DNA from: Bradyrhizobium sp. ORS 278
GTDB lineage: Bacteria; Pseudomonadota; Alphaproteobacteria; Rhizobiales; Xanthobacteraceae
Reading direction: 5' to 3'
Assembly (NCBI RefSeq): GCF_000026145.1
Contig: NC_009445.1
Coordinates: 3,224,001-3,288,000, forward strand
Length of the DNA: 64,000 bases
Shown piece after piece: positions 44,270 to 61,007 of the stretch. A program made the translations under genes and the position numbers. A model generated the notes under the pieces. The model was not told the origin of the DNA. It was given only the letters and a program-made list of their open reading frames with translations, and did no database searches. The number at the start of each line of letters is the position of its first letter. Within the stretch, counting starts at the first letter, position 1.

Positions 44270-44675
44270 AGGCCGGCACTCAACGACAGGCGGTGAGCTT
44301 CGCCAGCGTCGGTACGGATCACCCGGACCGCCCGAACAGGGCACGATGGGCACCAACCTCGACGAATGCCGCTCAAACGCTGTCGATCATAGCTAGGCAA
44401 TGCCAGAACGATTTTAGATCTCTCGAGCTCGTTCTCTTGAGACCAATTTCGGATGCATGACCTCGGTAGGCCGCCTCGAGCGCAAGCGAGAGGAGGGTGA
44501 TCGCGGTCCTCTGTGGCGTCAAGCGCTTTCCGTTCAGCGATGAACGGTTGGCGCGATTTCGTTTTGCGCGGATTTTCGTCGCGCTGGGCGGCCCGGTGAG
44601 GCGGGGAACCTCGAACAGAATTTGCGGAAGCCGGTGACGGTTTTCGTGTGAACGTTGAGAAGGGTGAAGGCCAAG

Positions 44676-45047
44676 ATGCCGACGATCAACCAGCTGATCG
44701 CAAATCCGCGCGAAGTGCAGAAGTCGCGCAAGAAGGTGCCGGCGCTGCAGCAGTCGCCGCAGAAGCGGGGCGTTTGCACGCGCGTCTACACCACGACCCC
44801 GAAGAAGCCGAACTCGGCGCTTCGTAAGGTCGCCAAGGTGCGCCTGACCAACGGCTTCGAGGTGATCGGATACATCCCGGGTGAAGGCCATAACCTGCAG
44901 GAGCACTCGGTGGTCATGATCCGCGGCGGCCGCGTCAAGGACTTGCCGGGCGTGCGCTACCACATCCTCCGCGGCGTGCTGGATACCCAGGGCGTCAAGA
45001 ACCGTAAGCAGCGTCGTTCGAAGTACGGCGCGAAGCGGCCCAAGTAA
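44676..45047 (+). CDS. rpsL: 30S ribosomal protein S12
   Basis: 123 residues. Decoding-centre protein. The streptomycin-relevant lysines 43 and 88 ([21 protein letters not shown]) are wild type. ATG at 44676; an in-frame ATG at 44655 is too early for the family. First gene of the str operon, 43 bp before rpsG. Confidence 0.98.
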   Translation: MPTINQLIANPREVQKSRKKVPALQQSPQKRGVCTRVYTTTPKKPNSALRKVAKVRLTNGFEVIGYIPGEGHNLQEHSVVMIRGGRVKDLPGVRYHILRGVLDTQGVKNRKQRRSKYGAKRPK

Positions 45048-45060
45048 GTCGCTTAGGTAA

Positions 45061-45561
<501 letters not shown>

Positions 45562-45594
45562 CAGCGGCCCGAACGGAAATCAGGGAACAGATCC

Positions 45595-47667
<2,073 letters not shown>

Positions 47668-47706
47668 TTGTCGTTAGCTCAAGTTAGCGACTGAACGGAG
47701 AGTCAA

Positions 47707-48897
<1,191 letters not shown>

Positions 48898-48904
48898 CAA
48901 CACG

Positions 48905-48965
48905 AATAGGGAATGGCGGGTGGCGAATGGTGATCCATTCGCCGTTCGCTACTCGCCACTCACTA
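48905..48965. repeat. Palindromic repeat, family F, between tuf and rpsJ
   Basis: Core GGCGAATGG-TGAT-CCATTCGCC (48922-48943, perfect 9-bp arms) within a longer run of GAATGGCGGGTGGCG / CGCTACTCGCCACTC motifs. A relative lies between rpsM and rpsK. Confidence 0.7.
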
Positions 48966-48984
48966 CTCACAGAAAGATACGGCA

Positions 48985-49293
48985 ATGAACGGCCAAAATA
49001 TCCGCATCCGTCTCAAGGCGTTCGACCATCGCATCCTCGATACGTCGACGCGCGAGATCGTCAACACGGCGAAACGGACCGGCGCGCAGGTTCGCGGACC
49101 CATTCCGCTGCCGACCCGCATCGAGAAGTTCACCGTCAACCGTTCGCCGCACGTCGACAAGAAGAGCCGCGAGCAGTTCGAGATGCGCACCCACAAGCGT
49201 CTCCTCGACATCGTCGATCCGACCCCGCAGACCGTCGATGCTCTCATGAAGCTCGACCTGGCCGCCGGCGTCGACGTCGAGATCAAGCTCTAA
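48985..49293 (+). CDS. rpsJ: 30S ribosomal protein S10 / NusE
   Basis: 102 residues. Head protein of the small subunit and, as NusE, partner of NusB and NusG in antitermination. Contains [13 protein letters not shown] and [20 protein letters not shown], both diagnostic. First gene of the S10 operon. Its start is 20 bp after the family F repeat. Confidence 0.98.
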
Positions 49294-49350
49294 GTTTTTG
49301 GATTCACGTCCGCCTCATCGCGGACATAGAGAAGAACAGGAAGCACGCCG

Positions 49351-50070
49351 ATGCGCTCCGGAGTGATCGCACAAAAGGTCGGGATGACGCGGGTCTTCAC
49401 GGAGACCGGCGAACATATCCCCGTGACCGTGCTGAAGCTCGGCAATTGCCAGGTGGTCGGTCACCGCACCACCGAGAAGAACGGCTACGTCGCGCTGCAG
49501 CTCGGCAGCGGCAGCCGCAAGACGGTCTACATGCCGAAGGCGGAGCGCGGCCAGTTCGCGGTCGCCAAGGTCGAGCCGAAGCGCAAGCTCGCCGAATTCC
49601 GCGTCAGCGAGGATTCGCTGATCCCGGTCGGCGCCGAGATCCAGGCCGACCATTTCGTCGTCGGCCAGTTCGTCGACGTCACCGGCACCTCGGTCGGCAA
49701 GGGTTTCGCCGGCGGCATGAAGCGCTGGAACTTCGGCGGTCTGCGCGCCACGCACGGTGTGTCGATCTCGCACCGTTCGATCGGTTCGACCGGTGGTCGC
49801 CAGGACCCCGGCAAGACCTGGAAGAACAAGAAGATGCCTGGTCACATGGGTGTCGACCGCATCACCACGCTGAACCTGCGTGTGGTGCAGACGGACGTCG
49901 AGCGCGGCCTGATCCTGGTCGAAGGCGCGGTGCCCGGCTCCAAGGGTGGCTGGATCTCGGTGCGCGACGCCGTGAAGAAGCCGCTGCCGAAGGAAGCGCC
50001 GAAGCCCGGCAAGTTCAAGGTCGCGGGTGAGCAGGCTGCCGAAGCGCCGGCCATGCAGGAGGGCGCATAA
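49351..50070 (+). CDS. rplC: 50S ribosomal protein L3
   Basis: 239 residues. Early-assembly protein near the peptidyl transferase centre. [20 protein letters not shown] start and the [31 protein letters not shown] loop region (about 130-155) are family marks. The C-terminal ~25 residues form an Ala/Glu-rich extension ([13 protein letters not shown]). rplD starts at the very next base after the stop. Confidence 0.98.
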   Translation: MRSGVIAQKVGMTRVFTETGEHIPVTVLKLGNCQVVGHRTTEKNGYVALQLGSGSRKTVYMPKAERGQFAVAKVEPKRKLAEFRVSEDSLIPVGAEIQADHFVVGQFVDVTGTSVGKGFAGGMKRWNFGGLRATHGVSISHRSIGSTGGRQDPGKTWKNKKMPGHMGVDRITTLNLRVVQTDVERGLILVEGAVPGSKGGWISVRDAVKKPLPKEAPKPGKFKVAGEQAAEAPAMQEGA

Positions 50071-50691
50071 ATGGAACTGAAAGTCACCACGCTCGAGGGC
50101 AAGGAAGCCGGCTCCGTCCAGCTGTCCGACGCCATCTTCGGCCTGGAGCCGCGCGCCGACATCATCCAGCGCTGCGTCCAGTGGCAGCTCAACAAGCGCC
50201 AGGCCGGCACCCACAAGGCCAAGGGCCGCGCCGAGATCTGGCGCACCGGCAAGAAGATGTACAAGCAGAAGGGCACCGGCGGTGCTCGTCACGGCTCGGC
50301 CCGCGTACCGCAGTTCCGTGGCGGCGGCCGCGCCTTCGGTCCGGTCGTTCGCTCGCATGCGACCGACCTGCCGAAGAAGGTCCGTGCGCTCGCTCTGAAG
50401 CATGCGCTGTCGGCCAAGGCCAAGGACGGTGATCTGGTCGTGCTGGAGAACGCCACCCTCGAGGCGGCGAAGACCAAGGCGCTGATCGGCCACTTCTCCG
50501 GTCTCGGCCTGACCAATGCGCTGATCATCGACGGCGCCGAGCTGCACAACGGCTTTGCCGCTGCGGCCCGCAACATCCCGAACCTGGACGTGCTGCCGAT
50601 CCAGGGCATCAACGTCTACGACATTCTCCGCCGGCAGAAGCTCGTTCTGACCAAGGCGGCGATCGATGCGCTGGAGGCGCGCTTCAAATGA
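50071..50691 (+). CDS. rplD: 50S ribosomal protein L4
   Basis: 206 residues. Lines the exit tunnel through its extended loop ([20 protein letters not shown], about 66-85); in E. coli it is also the S10-operon repressor. Begins directly after the rplC stop codon and overlaps rplW by four bases (ATGA). Confidence 0.98.
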   Translation: MELKVTTLEGKEAGSVQLSDAIFGLEPRADIIQRCVQWQLNKRQAGTHKAKGRAEIWRTGKKMYKQKGTGGARHGSARVPQFRGGGRAFGPVVRSHATDLPKKVRALALKHALSAKAKDGDLVVLENATLEAAKTKALIGHFSGLGLTNALIIDGAELHNGFAAAARNIPNLDVLPIQGINVYDILRRQKLVLTKAAIDALEARFK

Positions 50692-50987
50692 AGACCATCG
50701 ATCCGCGCCACTACGACATCATCATCGCGCCGGTCGTGACCGAGAAGGCGACCTTTGCCTCCGAGCAGAACAAGGTTCTGTTCAAGGTGGCCGCCAAGGC
50801 GTCCAAGCCGCAGATCAAGGAAGCGATCGAGAAGCTGTTCGACGTCAAGGTCCGGAGCGTGAATACGCTCGTCCGCAAGGGCAAGACCAAGGTGTTCCGC
50901 GGCAATTTCGGTTCGCAATCGGACAGCAAGCGCGCGATCGTGACCCTCGAAGAGGGCCACCGCATCGACGTGACCACCGGACTGTAA
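50688..50987 (+). CDS. rplW: 50S ribosomal protein L23
   Basis: 99 residues. Sits at the tunnel exit and docks trigger factor and SRP. Starts [21 protein letters not shown] and has the conserved [11 protein letters not shown] loop. Four-base ATGA overlap with rplD; rplB begins 13 bp later. Confidence 0.98.
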   Translation: MKTIDPRHYDIIIAPVVTEKATFASEQNKVLFKVAAKASKPQIKEAIEKLFDVKVRSVNTLVRKGKTKVFRGNFGSQSDSKRAIVTLEEGHRIDVTTGL

Positions 50988-50999
50988 GGCTGAGCTGCC

Positions 51000-51833
51000 A
51001 TGGCACTGAAGACATTCAATCCCACGACGCCCGGCCAGCGCCAGCTGGTGATGGTCGATCGTTCGGCCCTGTACAAGGGCAAGCCGGTCAAGGCACTGAC
51101 CGAAGGCAAGCAGTCGAGCGGCGGCCGCAACAACACCGGCCGCATCACGGTTCGCTTCCTCGGCGGCGGCCACAAGCAGTCGTACCGCACGGTCGACTTC
51201 AAGCGCGACAAGGTCGACGTTCCCGCGACCGTCGAGCGCCTGGAGTATGATCCGAACCGCACGGCGTTCATCGCGCTGGTCAAGTACCAGGACGGCGAGC
51301 TTGCCTACATCCTGGCGCCGCAGCGCCTGGCGGTCGGCGATACCATCGTCGCCGGCAACTATGTCGACGTGAAGCCGGGCAACGTCATGCCGCTCGGCAA
51401 CATGCCGGTCGGCACGATCGTGCACAACATCGAGGTCAAGATCGGGAAGGGCGGTCAGCTGGCGCGTTCGGCCGGCACCTATGCTCAGCTCGTCGGCCGT
51501 GACCACGACTACGTCATCGTCCGCCTGAACTCGGGCGAGCAGCGCCTGGTGCATGGCCGTTGCCGTGGCACGATCGGTGCGGTGTCGAACCCGGACCACA
51601 TGAACACCTCGATCGGCAAGGCCGGCCGCAAGCGTTGGATGGGCCGCCGCCCGCACAACCGCGGCGTCGCGATGAACCCGATCGACCATCCGCACGGCGG
51701 CGGCGAAGGCCGTACCTCGGGCGGTCGTCACCCGGTCACTCCGTGGGGCAAGCCCACCAAGGGCAAGAAGACCCGCACCAACAAGTCGACCGACAAATTC
51801 ATTCTCCTCAGCCGCCACAAGCGGAAGAAGTAA
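51000..51833 (+). CDS. rplB: 50S ribosomal protein L2
   Basis: 277 residues. Essential for subunit association and near the peptidyl transferase centre. The catalytic-region histidine lies in the [19 protein letters not shown] stretch (about 225-243). N-terminal [14 protein letters not shown] and [17 protein letters not shown] match the family. Confidence 0.98.
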   Translation: MALKTFNPTTPGQRQLVMVDRSALYKGKPVKALTEGKQSSGGRNNTGRITVRFLGGGHKQSYRTVDFKRDKVDVPATVERLEYDPNRTAFIALVKYQDGELAYILAPQRLAVGDTIVAGNYVDVKPGNVMPLGNMPVGTIVHNIEVKIGKGGQLARSAGTYAQLVGRDHDYVIVRLNSGEQRLVHGRCRGTIGAVSNPDHMNTSIGKAGRKRWMGRRPHNRGVAMNPIDHPHGGGEGRTSGGRHPVTPWGKPTKGKKTRTNKSTDKFILLSRHKRKK

Positions 51834-51845
51834 GGAACGACGGAC

Positions 51846-52124
51846 ATGGTTCGTTCAGTCTGGAAAGGCCCGTTCGTCGAGGCGTCGCTGCTCAAGAAGG
51901 CAGATGCGGCGCGCGCGTCCGGCCGTCACGACGTCATCAAGATCTGGAGCCGCCGCTCGACCATCCTGCCGCAGTTCGTCGGCCTGACGTTCGGCGTCTA
52001 CAACGGCCAGAAGCACGTGCCGGTCGCGGTCAACGAGGAAATGGTTGGCCACAAGTTCGGCGAGTTCTCGCCGACCCGCACCTTCCACGGCCATTCGGGC
52101 GATAAGAAAGCCAAGAAGGCTTGA
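51846..52124 (+). CDS. rpsS: 30S ribosomal protein S19
   Basis: 92 residues. Forms a head heterodimer with S13 near the A site. Full-length with [15 protein letters not shown] and [21 protein letters not shown]. Twelve bases after rplB, eleven before rplV. Confidence 0.98.
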
Positions 52125-52134
52125 GGATTAAGCG

Positions 52135-52515
52135 ATGAGCAAACCAAAGCGCGAACGGAGCCTCCCCGACAACGAGGCCAAGGCTGTGGCCCGGATGCTT
52201 CGGGTGAGCCCGCAGAAGCTGAACCTGGTGGCGCAGATGATCCGCGGCCGCAAGGCGTCGGCAGCCCTCGCCGACCTGCAGTTCTCGCGCAAGCGGATTG
52301 CGGTCGACGTCAAGAAGTGCCTGGAATCGGCGATCGCCAACGCCGAGAACAACCACGAGCTCGAGGTCGACGATCTCGTCGTCTCGCAGGCTTTCGTCGG
52401 CAAGGGAATCGTGATGAAGCGTTTCTCGCCGCGCGGCCGCGGCCGTTCGGGCCGAGTTTTCAAACCGTTTTCGCAGCTGACGATCATTGTTCGTCAGGTC
52501 GAGGCGAGCGCGTAA
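52135..52515 (+). CDS. rplV: 50S ribosomal protein L22
   Basis: 126 residues. Its long hairpin lines the exit tunnel (macrolide site); the C-terminal [22 protein letters not shown] region is present. ATG behind GAGGATTAAGCG. 22 bp before rpsC. Confidence 0.98.
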   Translation: MSKPKRERSLPDNEAKAVARMLRVSPQKLNLVAQMIRGRKASAALADLQFSRKRIAVDVKKCLESAIANAENNHELEVDDLVVSQAFVGKGIVMKRFSPRGRGRSGRVFKPFSQLTIIVRQVEASA

Positions 52516-52537
52516 AGTCGGGCGCTGGGAGAATACG

Positions 52538-53248
<711 letters not shown>

Positions 53249-53288
53249 TCGATCAGCCGCGACAAGACAGGTTTGAGGGCTCAAAGCC

Positions 53289-53702
53289 ATGATGCAACCA
53301 AAGAAGACCAAGTTCCGAAAGGCGCATAAGGGCCGTATCCACGGCGTTGCGTCCTCGGGCGCAACGCTGGCCTTCGGCCAGTTCGGGCTGAAGGCGATGG
53401 AGCCGGATCGCGTCACCGCGCGCCAGATCGAGGCCGCCCGTCGTGCGCTGACCCGTCACATGAAGCGCGCCGGCCGCGTCTGGATCCGGGTGTTCCCGGA
53501 TCTGCCGGTGTCGAAGAAGCCGGCCGAAGTCCGCATGGGCTCCGGCAAGGGTTCGCCGGAATTGTGGGTGGCCCGCGTCAAGCCGGGCCGGGTGATGTTC
53601 GAGATCGACGGCGTCAGCAACCAGATCGCCCGCGAGGCGCTGACCCTGGCCGCTGCCAAGCTGCCGATCAAGACGCGCTTCGTCGAACGCATTGCGGAGT
53701 AA
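53289..53702 (+). CDS. rplP: 50S ribosomal protein L16
   Basis: 137 residues. Contacts A-site tRNA and helps 5S rRNA-side assembly. Starts [19 protein letters not shown]; contains the [20 protein letters not shown] loop region near 80-100 (Arg81 contact). Stop overlaps the first possible ATG of rpmC. Confidence 0.98.
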   Translation: MMQPKKTKFRKAHKGRIHGVASSGATLAFGQFGLKAMEPDRVTARQIEAARRALTRHMKRAGRVWIRVFPDLPVSKKPAEVRMGSGKGSPELWVARVKPGRVMFEIDGVSNQIAREALTLAAAKLPIKTRFVERIAE

Positions 53703-53707
53703 TGGTC

Positions 53708-53914
53708 ATGGCCGAGATGAAGATTGCCGACATTCGCGCGATGAGCCCCGACCAGATGGACGATGCTATCGTCAATCTGAAGAAGGAGCGCTTCAACCTG
53801 CGTTTTCAGCGCGCCACCGGGCAGCTGGAGAACACCGCCCGCCTGCGTGAGGCGCGCCGCGACATCGCCCGTATCAAGACCATCGCCGCGCAGCAGCGCG
53901 CCAAGACGAAGTAA
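53708..53914 (+). CDS. rpmC: 50S ribosomal protein L29
   Basis: 68 residues from the ATG at 53708, eight bases after GGAG; the ATG at 53702 overlaps the rplP stop and is a worse fit to [10 protein letters not shown], the usual start. Two-helix protein at the tunnel exit with [19 protein letters not shown]. Ten bases before rpsQ. Confidence 0.95.
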   Translation: MAEMKIADIRAMSPDQMDDAIVNLKKERFNLRFQRATGQLENTARLREARRDIARIKTIAAQQRAKTK

Positions 53915-53924
53915 GAGGCTCGAC

Positions 53925-54173
53925 ATGCCGAAACGGACCCTCCAGGGCGTGGTCGTCAGCGACAAGCAGGCCAAGACCGTGGTCGTGCGCGTCGACCGGC
54001 GCTTCACCCACCCGATCTACAAGAAGACCATCCGCCGCTCGAAGAACTACCACGCTCACGACGAGAGCAACGAGTTCAAGCCGGGCGACATGGTGTGGAT
54101 CGAGGAGAGCAAGCCGATCTCCAAGCTCAAGCGCTGGACCGTGGTCCGGGGCGAGCACAAGAAAACCGCCTGA
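53925..54173 (+). CDS. rpsQ: 30S ribosomal protein S17
   Basis: 82 residues. Primary 16S-binding OB-fold protein. [23 protein letters not shown] and the [16 protein letters not shown] loop are conserved. Followed by a 100-bp spacer to rplN, the S10/spc operon boundary. Confidence 0.98.
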   Translation: MPKRTLQGVVVSDKQAKTVVVRVDRRFTHPIYKKTIRRSKNYHAHDESNEFKPGDMVWIEESKPISKLKRWTVVRGEHKKTA

Positions 54174-54273
54174 GGCGCGTGACGCGGCCCGGATCGAAGG
54201 GGCCGGTTTCGCTTTCGGGATCATAAAAGGCGCAGCTTTCCTGCGCAGTAGATGAAGAGGACGAGGTGCATCA

Positions 54274-54642
54274 ATGATTCAGATGCAGACCAACCTCGAC
54301 GTGGCCGATAATTCCGGCGCACGCCGTGTCATGTGTATCAAGGTGCTGGGCGGCTCGAAGCGCCGCTATGCCACCGTCGGCGACATCATCGTGGTGTCGA
54401 TCAAGGAAGCCATTCCGCGTGGCAAGGTGAAGAAGGGCGACGTCATGAAGGCCGTCGTGGTGCGCGTCCGCAAGGACATCCGCCGCGCCGACGGCTCGGT
54501 GATCCGCTTCGACCGCAACGCGGCCGTCCTGATCAACAACCAGTCGGAGCCGGTCGGCACCCGTATCTTCGGGCCGGTGCCGCGCGAGCTGCGCGCCAAG
54601 AACCACATGAAGATCATTTCGCTTGCGCCGGAGGTGCTGTGA
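54274..54642 (+). CDS. rplN: 50S ribosomal protein L14
   Basis: 122 residues. Interface protein contacting 16S helix 14 and the silencing factor Rsf[29 protein letters not shown] is diagnostic. First gene of the spc group. The stop TGA shares its A with the rplX start. Confidence 0.98.
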   Translation: MIQMQTNLDVADNSGARRVMCIKVLGGSKRRYATVGDIIVVSIKEAIPRGKVKKGDVMKAVVVRVRKDIRRADGSVIRFDRNAAVLINNQSEPVGTRIFGPVPRELRAKNHMKIISLAPEVL

Positions 54643-54956
54643 TGGCTGCCAAGATCCGCAAGGGCGACAAGGTGATCGTCCTGACCGGCCGCGACAAGGG
54701 TCGCACCGGCGAGGTGTTCGAGGTGCGTCCGGACGCCGGCACGGCGCTGGTGCGCGGCATCAACCTGGTCAAGCGTCACCAGAAGCAGACGCAGAACCAG
54801 GAAGGCGGCATCATCACCAAGGAAGCTCCCATCAACCTGTCGAACGTCGCTTACGTCGGCAAGGACGGCAAGCCGACGCGCATCGGATTCAAGATTCAGG
54901 CGGACGGCAAGAAGGTCCGCGTTGCCAAGAGCTCGGGAGTTGAGATCGATGGCTGA
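54642..54956 (+). CDS. rplX: 50S ribosomal protein L24
   Basis: 104 residues. Assembly initiator at the tunnel exit with a KOW motif ([21 protein letters not shown], about 4-24). Starts one base inside the rplN stop codon and overlaps rplE by eight bases, so three genes are translationally coupled. Confidence 0.98.
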   Translation: MAAKIRKGDKVIVLTGRDKGRTGEVFEVRPDAGTALVRGINLVKRHQKQTQNQEGGIITKEAPINLSNVAYVGKDGKPTRIGFKIQADGKKVRVAKSSGVEIDG

Positions 54957-55506
54957 GACCGCTTACACCCCGCGCCTCCGCACGGAATACGACCGCAAGA
55001 TCAAGAGCGCGCTGACCGAGAAGTTCGGGTATGCCAACGTCATGCAGGTGCCGCGGCTCGACAAGGTCGTGCTGAACATGGGCATCGGCGAGGCCGTCAA
55101 CGACCGCAAGAAAGCGGAGACGGCGGCGGCCGACCTGTCGCTGATCGCCGGTCAGAAGGCCGTCGTGACCTATTCGCGCGTCGCCATCGCGACCTTCAAG
55201 CTGCGTGAGAACCAGCCGATCGGCTGCAAGGTCACGCTGCGCAAGGCCAAGATGTACGAGTTCATCGACCGGCTGATCAACGTCGCGCTGCCGCGCGTCC
55301 GCGACTTCCGCGGCCTGAACCCGAAGAGCTTCGACGGCCGCGGCAACTATTCGCTCGGCATCAAGGAGCACATCATTTTCCCCGAGATCGACTTCGACAA
55401 GGCCGGGGAGAGCTGGGGCATGGACATCACGGTGTGCACCACCGCGACGACCGACGACGAGGCCCGTGCCCTTCTGACCGCATTCAATTTCCCGTTCCGG
55501 CAGTGA
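54949..55506 (+). CDS. rplE: 50S ribosomal protein L5
   Basis: 185 residues. Binds 5S rRNA and forms bridge B1b. [17 protein letters not shown] (about 34-50), [20 protein letters not shown] and the C-terminal FPF end are typical. ATG at 54949 lies inside the rplX coding sequence. Confidence 0.98.
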   Translation: MAETAYTPRLRTEYDRKIKSALTEKFGYANVMQVPRLDKVVLNMGIGEAVNDRKKAETAAADLSLIAGQKAVVTYSRVAIATFKLRENQPIGCKVTLRKAKMYEFIDRLINVALPRVRDFRGLNPKSFDGRGNYSLGIKEHIIFPEIDFDKAGESWGMDITVCTTATTDDEARALLTAFNFPFRQ

Positions 55507-55554
55507 GCAGCTGACTTTCGAAGCTTCTCAAACGCGGATACCCAGGAGCCAAGC

Positions 55555-55860
55555 ATGGCAAAGAAGAGTTCAGTCGAGAAGAACAACCGGCGCAAGAAGA
55601 TGGCGAAGAACGCCGCTCCGAAGCGCGCCCGGTTGAAGGCGATCATCGCCGACAAGGACAAGCCGATGGAGGAGCGCTTCGCCGCGACCCTGAAGCTTGC
55701 CGAAATGCCGCGCAACTCGTCGACCACCCGCATCCGCAACCGGTGCGAACTGACGGGCCGTCCGCGGTCGAACTACCGCAAGAACAAGCTGAGCCGCATC
55801 GCGCTGCGCGAGCTCGGCTCCAAGGGCCTGGTTCCGGGCCTCGTGAAGTCGAGCTGGTAA
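55555..55860 (+). CDS. rpsN: 30S ribosomal protein S14
   Basis: 101 residues, the zinc-free long form (no CXXC pair; only one Cys in the [17 protein letters not shown] segment). ATG behind CAGGAG. Head protein next to S3 and S10. Confidence 0.98.
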   Translation: MAKKSSVEKNNRRKKMAKNAAPKRARLKAIIADKDKPMEERFAATLKLAEMPRNSSTTRIRNRCELTGRPRSNYRKNKLSRIALRELGSKGLVPGLVKSSW

Positions 55861-55872
55861 GGAGGGTCGAAC

Positions 55873-56271
55873 ATGTCAACGCACGATCCCATCAGCGATC
55901 TGATCACCCGCATCCGCAACGCGCAGATGCGCTCGAAGTCGAAGGTCACGACCCCCGGCTCGAAGATGCGCGCCAGCGTGCTCGAAGTGCTGAAGTCCGA
56001 GGGCTACATCCGTGGCTATGCCACGATGGAGCATCCGTCGGGCCGCAGCGAGATCGAGATCGAGCTGAAGTATTTCGACGGCGAGCCCGTCATCCGCGAG
56101 ATCGAGCGGGTCTCCAAGCCCGGCCGGCGCGTCTACACCTCGGTGAAGAACCTGCCGCGCGTGAACAACGGGCTCGGAATTTCTGTTTTGTCGACGCCGA
56201 AGGGAATCATGGCCGACCATAGCGCGCGTGACGCGAATGTCGGCGGTGAAGTTCTCTTCACGGTGTTCTAA
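55873..56271 (+). CDS. rpsH: 30S ribosomal protein S8
   Basis: 132 residues. Central-domain 16S binder; in enterics it represses the spc operon. [19 protein letters not shown] start, and the C-terminal [14 protein letters not shown] strand with the conserved STxxG. Strong AAGGAGG overlapping the rpsN stop. Confidence 0.98.
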   Translation: MSTHDPISDLITRIRNAQMRSKSKVTTPGSKMRASVLEVLKSEGYIRGYATMEHPSGRSEIEIELKYFDGEPVIREIERVSKPGRRVYTSVKNLPRVNNGLGISVLSTPKGIMADHSARDANVGGEVLFTVF

Positions 56272-56284
56272 GAAGGATTGAGCC

Positions 56285-56818
56285 ATGTCACGAATTGGCA
56301 AGAAGCCTGTGACGGTGCCGTCCGGTGTGACCGCCACCGTCGACGGTCAGACCGTCAAGATGAAGGGCCCGAAGGGCCAGCTTCAGTTCCTCGTCCACGA
56401 CGACGTCGAGGTGAAGTTCGAGAACGGCCAGGTCAAGGTTGCCCCGCGCGCCGAGACCAAGCGCGCCCGCTCGCTCTACGGCACCGCGCGCGCCCAGATC
56501 GCCAATCTGGTCGAGGGCGTCACCAAGGGTTTCGAGAAGAAGCTCGAGATCACCGGCGTCGGCTACCGCGCCGCGATGCAGGGCAAGAACCTGCAGCTCG
56601 CGCTCGGCTACAGCCACGACGTCGTCTACCAGATCCCGGAAGGCATCACGATCGCCGTGCCGAAGCCGACCGAGATCACGATCACGGGCATCGACCCGCA
56701 GCGCGTCGGCCAGGTGGCCGCCGAAATCCGCGCCTACCGGCCGCCGGAGCCCTATAAGGGCAAGGGCGTGAAGTACGCGGGTGAATTCATCTTCCGCAAG
56801 GAAGGCAAGAAGAAGTAA
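56285..56818 (+). CDS. rplF: 50S ribosomal protein L6
   Basis: 177 residues. Two similar domains near the factor-binding site; [15 protein letters not shown] at the start and [14 protein letters not shown] near the end are the family signature. Eleven bases before rplR. Confidence 0.98.
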   Translation: MSRIGKKPVTVPSGVTATVDGQTVKMKGPKGQLQFLVHDDVEVKFENGQVKVAPRAETKRARSLYGTARAQIANLVEGVTKGFEKKLEITGVGYRAAMQGKNLQLALGYSHDVVYQIPEGITIAVPKPTEITITGIDPQRVGQVAAEIRAYRPPEPYKGKGVKYAGEFIFRKEGKKK

Positions 56819-56829
56819 CGGAGCCGGAC

Positions 56830-57192
56830 ATGTCGAGAGCAAAGGTTACGAATGCCCGGCGCAAGCAGCGCGTGAGGCTGTCGCTGCGCCGCTCCGCCGG
56901 CGGCCGTCCGCGTCTGTCGGTGTTCCGTTCGTCGAAGCACATCTACGCGCAGGTGATAGACGACCAGAAGGGCGAGACGATCGCCTCCGCGTCGTCGATG
57001 GAGAAGGAGATGCGTTCGGCCGGCAACACCGGTGCCGACATCGATGCGGCGAAGGCGGTGGGCAAGCTGCTCGCCGAGCGCGCGGTGAAGGCCGGCATCA
57101 AGGAAGTCGTGTTCGATCGCGGCGGCTATCTCTATCACGGGCGCGTCAAGGCGCTGGCCGATGCGGCGCGCGAGAGCGGGCTGAGCTTCTAA
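56830..57192 (+). CDS. rplR: 50S ribosomal protein L18
   Basis: 120 residues. Binds 5S rRNA with L5. R/K-rich start ([21 protein letters not shown]) and the C-terminal [21 protein letters not shown] are conserved. ATG behind CGGAGCCGG. Confidence 0.98.
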   Translation: MSRAKVTNARRKQRVRLSLRRSAGGRPRLSVFRSSKHIYAQVIDDQKGETIASASSMEKEMRSAGNTGADIDAAKAVGKLLAERAVKAGIKEVVFDRGGYLYHGRVKALADAARESGLSF

Positions 57193-57240
57193 TATCAACG
57201 GATTTGGGCGCGAGAGCCCCACAGAAGATTGGATAGCACC

Positions 57241-57813
57241 ATGGCAGGTGAACGGGAACGAGGCGGTCGCGATCGCAAGGAGCGTGAGGAGCGCGACAGC
57301 GAGTTCGTCGACAAGCTCGTCCACATCAACCGAGTCGCGAAGGTCGTGAAGGGCGGTAAGCGCTTCGGCTTTGCGGCGCTCGTCGTGATCGGCGATCAGA
57401 AGGGCCGGGTCGGTTTCGGCCACGGCAAGGCGCGCGAAGTGCCGGAGGCGATCCGCAAGGCGACCGACTCCGCCAAGCGCAATTTGACCCGCGTCGCGCT
57501 GCGCGAGGGCCGCACCTTGCACCACGACATCTTCGGTCGTCACGGTGCGGGCCGCGTCTATCTGCGTGCGGCTCCGGCCGGTACCGGCATCATCGCCGGC
57601 GGCCCGATGCGCGCCGTGTTCGAGACGCTGGGCATCCAGGACGTGGTGGCGAAGTCGATCGGCTCGTCCAACCCGTACAACATGGTGCGCGCGACCTTCA
57701 ACGCGCTGAAGCATCAGGACAGCCCGCGCTCGGTCGCTGCCCGCCGCAACATCAAGGTGTCGACCCTGCAGGCCCGCCGCGTCGGTGGCGATGCCGAGGC
57801 AGCCGCCGACTAA
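57241..57813 (+). CDS. rpsE: 30S ribosomal protein S5
   Basis: 190 residues. Accuracy and mRNA-entry protein. ATG at 57241 (an ATG-less extension to 57229 is spurious). [19 protein letters not shown] (spectinomycin loop region, wild type) and the [19 protein letters not shown] segment are present. Confidence 0.98.
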   Translation: MAGERERGGRDRKEREERDSEFVDKLVHINRVAKVVKGGKRFGFAALVVIGDQKGRVGFGHGKAREVPEAIRKATDSAKRNLTRVALREGRTLHHDIFGRHGAGRVYLRAAPAGTGIIAGGPMRAVFETLGIQDVVAKSIGSSNPYNMVRATFNALKHQDSPRSVAARRNIKVSTLQARRVGGDAEAAAD

Positions 57814-57858
57814 CGAACGCGCGCCGCCTCTGGCCGGCGCATCTCGGAGTTAAGGACA

Positions 57859-58050
57859 ATGGCTGACGCCAAGACCATCAAGATCGAGCAGATCGGCAGC
57901 CCGATCCGCCGGCATCGCTCGCAGCGCTCGACGCTGATCGGGTTGAAGCTCAACAAGATCGGCCGTGTGACCGAGCTGCCGGATACGCCGGCGGTGCGCG
58001 GCATGATCACCAAGGTTCATCATCTCGTACGCATCGTCGACGAGAAGTAA
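57859..58050 (+). CDS. rpmD: 50S ribosomal protein L30
   Basis: 63 residues. Small surface protein with [23 protein letters not shown] and the [11 protein letters not shown] end. ATG behind TTAAGGA. Twelve bases before rplO. Confidence 0.97.
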   Translation: MADAKTIKIEQIGSPIRRHRSQRSTLIGLKLNKIGRVTELPDTPAVRGMITKVHHLVRIVDEK

Positions 58051-58061
58051 GGAGAAGGGCG

Positions 58062-58547
58062 ATGAAGCTCAGCGATATCGCCGACAATGCCGGCGCGCGC
58101 AAGAAGCGCATGCGCGTCGGCCGCGGCATCGGCTCCGGCAAGGGCAAGACGTCCGGCCGTGGCGGCAAGGGCCAGACCGCGCGCTCCGGCGTGCGCATCA
58201 AGGGCTTCGAAGGCGGTCAGATGCCGATGCATCGCCGTCTTCCGAAGCGCGGCTTCAACAACATCTTCGCGCTCGATTTCGTCGAGATCAATCTCGACCG
58301 GATCCAGCAGGCGATCGATGCCAAGAAGCTGGACGCCGGCAGCGTGATCAACGCCGAGTCGCTCGTGAAGTCGGGCGCGCTGCGTCGGTCCAAGGACGGC
58401 GTGCGTCTGCTCGGCCGCGGCGAGCTCAAGGCGAAGATCAACATCGAGGTGTATGGCGCCTCGAAGTCGGCGATCGCGGCGGTCGAGAAGGCCGGCGGCA
58501 CCGTGAAGATCCTGGCGCCCGCCAAGGATGAAGGCGAGGCGGCGTAA
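58062..58547 (+). CDS. rplO: 50S ribosomal protein L15
   Basis: 161 residues. Late-assembly core protein. The Gly/Arg-rich N-terminal arm ([19 protein letters not shown], about 22-40) threads the 23S r[21 protein letters not shown] follows. Strong AAGGAG. A 158-bp spacer with a perfect palindrome separates it from secY. Confidence 0.98.
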   Translation: MKLSDIADNAGARKKRMRVGRGIGSGKGKTSGRGGKGQTARSGVRIKGFEGGQMPMHRRLPKRGFNNIFALDFVEINLDRIQQAIDAKKLDAGSVINAESLVKSGALRRSKDGVRLLGRGELKAKINIEVYGASKSAIAAVEKAGGTVKILAPAKDEGEAA

Positions 58548-58644
58548 CTTCTGCGTCATTGCCCCGTCGCCGGCTCATGCTGGAGAGGGCGGGGCGATGG
58601 ACAGATCGCGCTCGCGTACCAGATAATATCCGACGTCCGCCCCA

Positions 58645-58668
58645 AGCCCCGCGAGCCCTCGCGGGGCT
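58645..58668 (+). other. Perfect palindrome between rplO and secY
   Basis: AGCCCCGCGAG-CC-CTCGCGGGGCT, an 11-bp stem without a T run; likely an RNA stability or attenuation hairpin that partly separates ribosomal genes from secY. Confidence 0.65.
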
Positions 58669-58705
58669 GATCTGGTCAAGAAGGGCGGCGGGAGAAAGCT
58701 AAGAC

Positions 58706-60037
<1,332 letters not shown>

Positions 60038-60125
60038 CAGCGGCGGATCGCGGCCCGGGAACCAAAAAGCCAAGAACAAGGTGTGCGGGAGGATCGCTCA
60101 CCGTGTGCCGGGGGGCGAAATTTAG

Positions 60126-61007
60126 ATGAGACTCATTCTCTTGGGACCGCCCGGTTCGGGCAAGGGCACGCAGGCGCAGCGTCTGGTGCAGCAATATGGT
60201 ATCGTCCAGCTCTCGACCGGCGACATGCTGCGCGCCGCGGTCGCGGCGCAGACGCCGATCGGGCTGAAGGCCAAGGACATCATGGCCGCCGGCGGCCTGG
60301 TGCCGGACGAGGTCGTGGTCGGCATCATCGCCGACCGGATCGAGCAGCCTGACGCGGCCAATGGCTTCATCCTGGACGGCTTCCCGCGCACGGTGCCGCA
60401 GGCCGAGGCGCTGGATGCGCTGCTCAAGCAGAAGCAGATGAATCTCGACGCGGTCATCGAGCTCCGGGTCAACGAGGGTGTGCTGCTGGAGCGCGTCGAG
60501 CGCCGCGCTGCCGAAACCCGCGCCCGCGGTGAGGCGGTGCGCGCCGATGACACTCCCGAGGTGTTGACCAAGCGGCTGCACAGCTATCGCGACCAGACCG
60601 AGCCGCTGATCCACTATTATTCCGACCACCGGATGCTGGCGACTGTCGACGGCATGATGCCGATCGAAGAGGTCACCGAGGAGATCGGCCGGATCCTGGC
60701 TGCGGTGGGCAAGAGCGCGGGCAGCCGGGCGGCCAAGAAGGCGAGCCCCGCCAAGCGCAGCGCCAAGACGGCGGCCCCACCTAAGGCGGCCAAAAAGGCG
60801 GCCAAGAGGGCGTCCAAGACCGCCGCGCCCGCCAAGAAAGCGGCCAAGAAGGCTGCCAAGCCGGCTAAAACCGCCAAGAAGGCGGCCAAGACCGTGAAAA
60901 AGACCGTGAAAAAGGCCGCGAAGAAGTCCTCCAAGGCCGCTGCCAAGGCGACCAAGGGAACCCGGAAAACCTCTTCAAAATCTGCAAAAAAGCGCAGCAA
61001 GGGGTGA
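60126..61007 (+). CDS. adk: Adenylate kinase with long Lys/Ala-rich C-terminal tail
   Basis: 293 residues, against about 190-215 for most Adk. Residues 1-195 are a complete short-LID adenylate kinase: P-loop GPPGSGKGT (7-15), AMP-binding LSTGDMLR (29-36), DGFPRT (84-89), LID region 125-150 without zinc cysteines. Residues 196-293 are almost only Lys, Ala, Ser, Thr and Pro in AAKKAAK-type repeats, like histone H1 or bacterial H1-like proteins. Catalyses ATP + AMP = 2 ADP; the tail could bind nucleic acid or membranes (inference). Between secY and rpsM, a common place for adk. Confidence 0.95.
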   Translation: MRLILLGPPGSGKGTQAQRLVQQYGIVQLSTGDMLRAAVAAQTPIGLKAKDIMAAGGLVPDEVVVGIIADRIEQPDAANGFILDGFPRTVPQAEALDALLKQKQMNLDAVIELRVNEGVLLERVERRAAETRARGEAVRADDTPEVLTKRLHSYRDQTEPLIHYYSDHRMLATVDGMMPIEEVTEEIGRILAAVGKSAGSRAAKKASPAKRSAKTAAPPKAAKKAAKRASKTAAPAKKAAKKAAKPAKTAKKAAKTVKKTVKKAAKKSSKAAAKATKGTRKTSSKSAKKRSKG

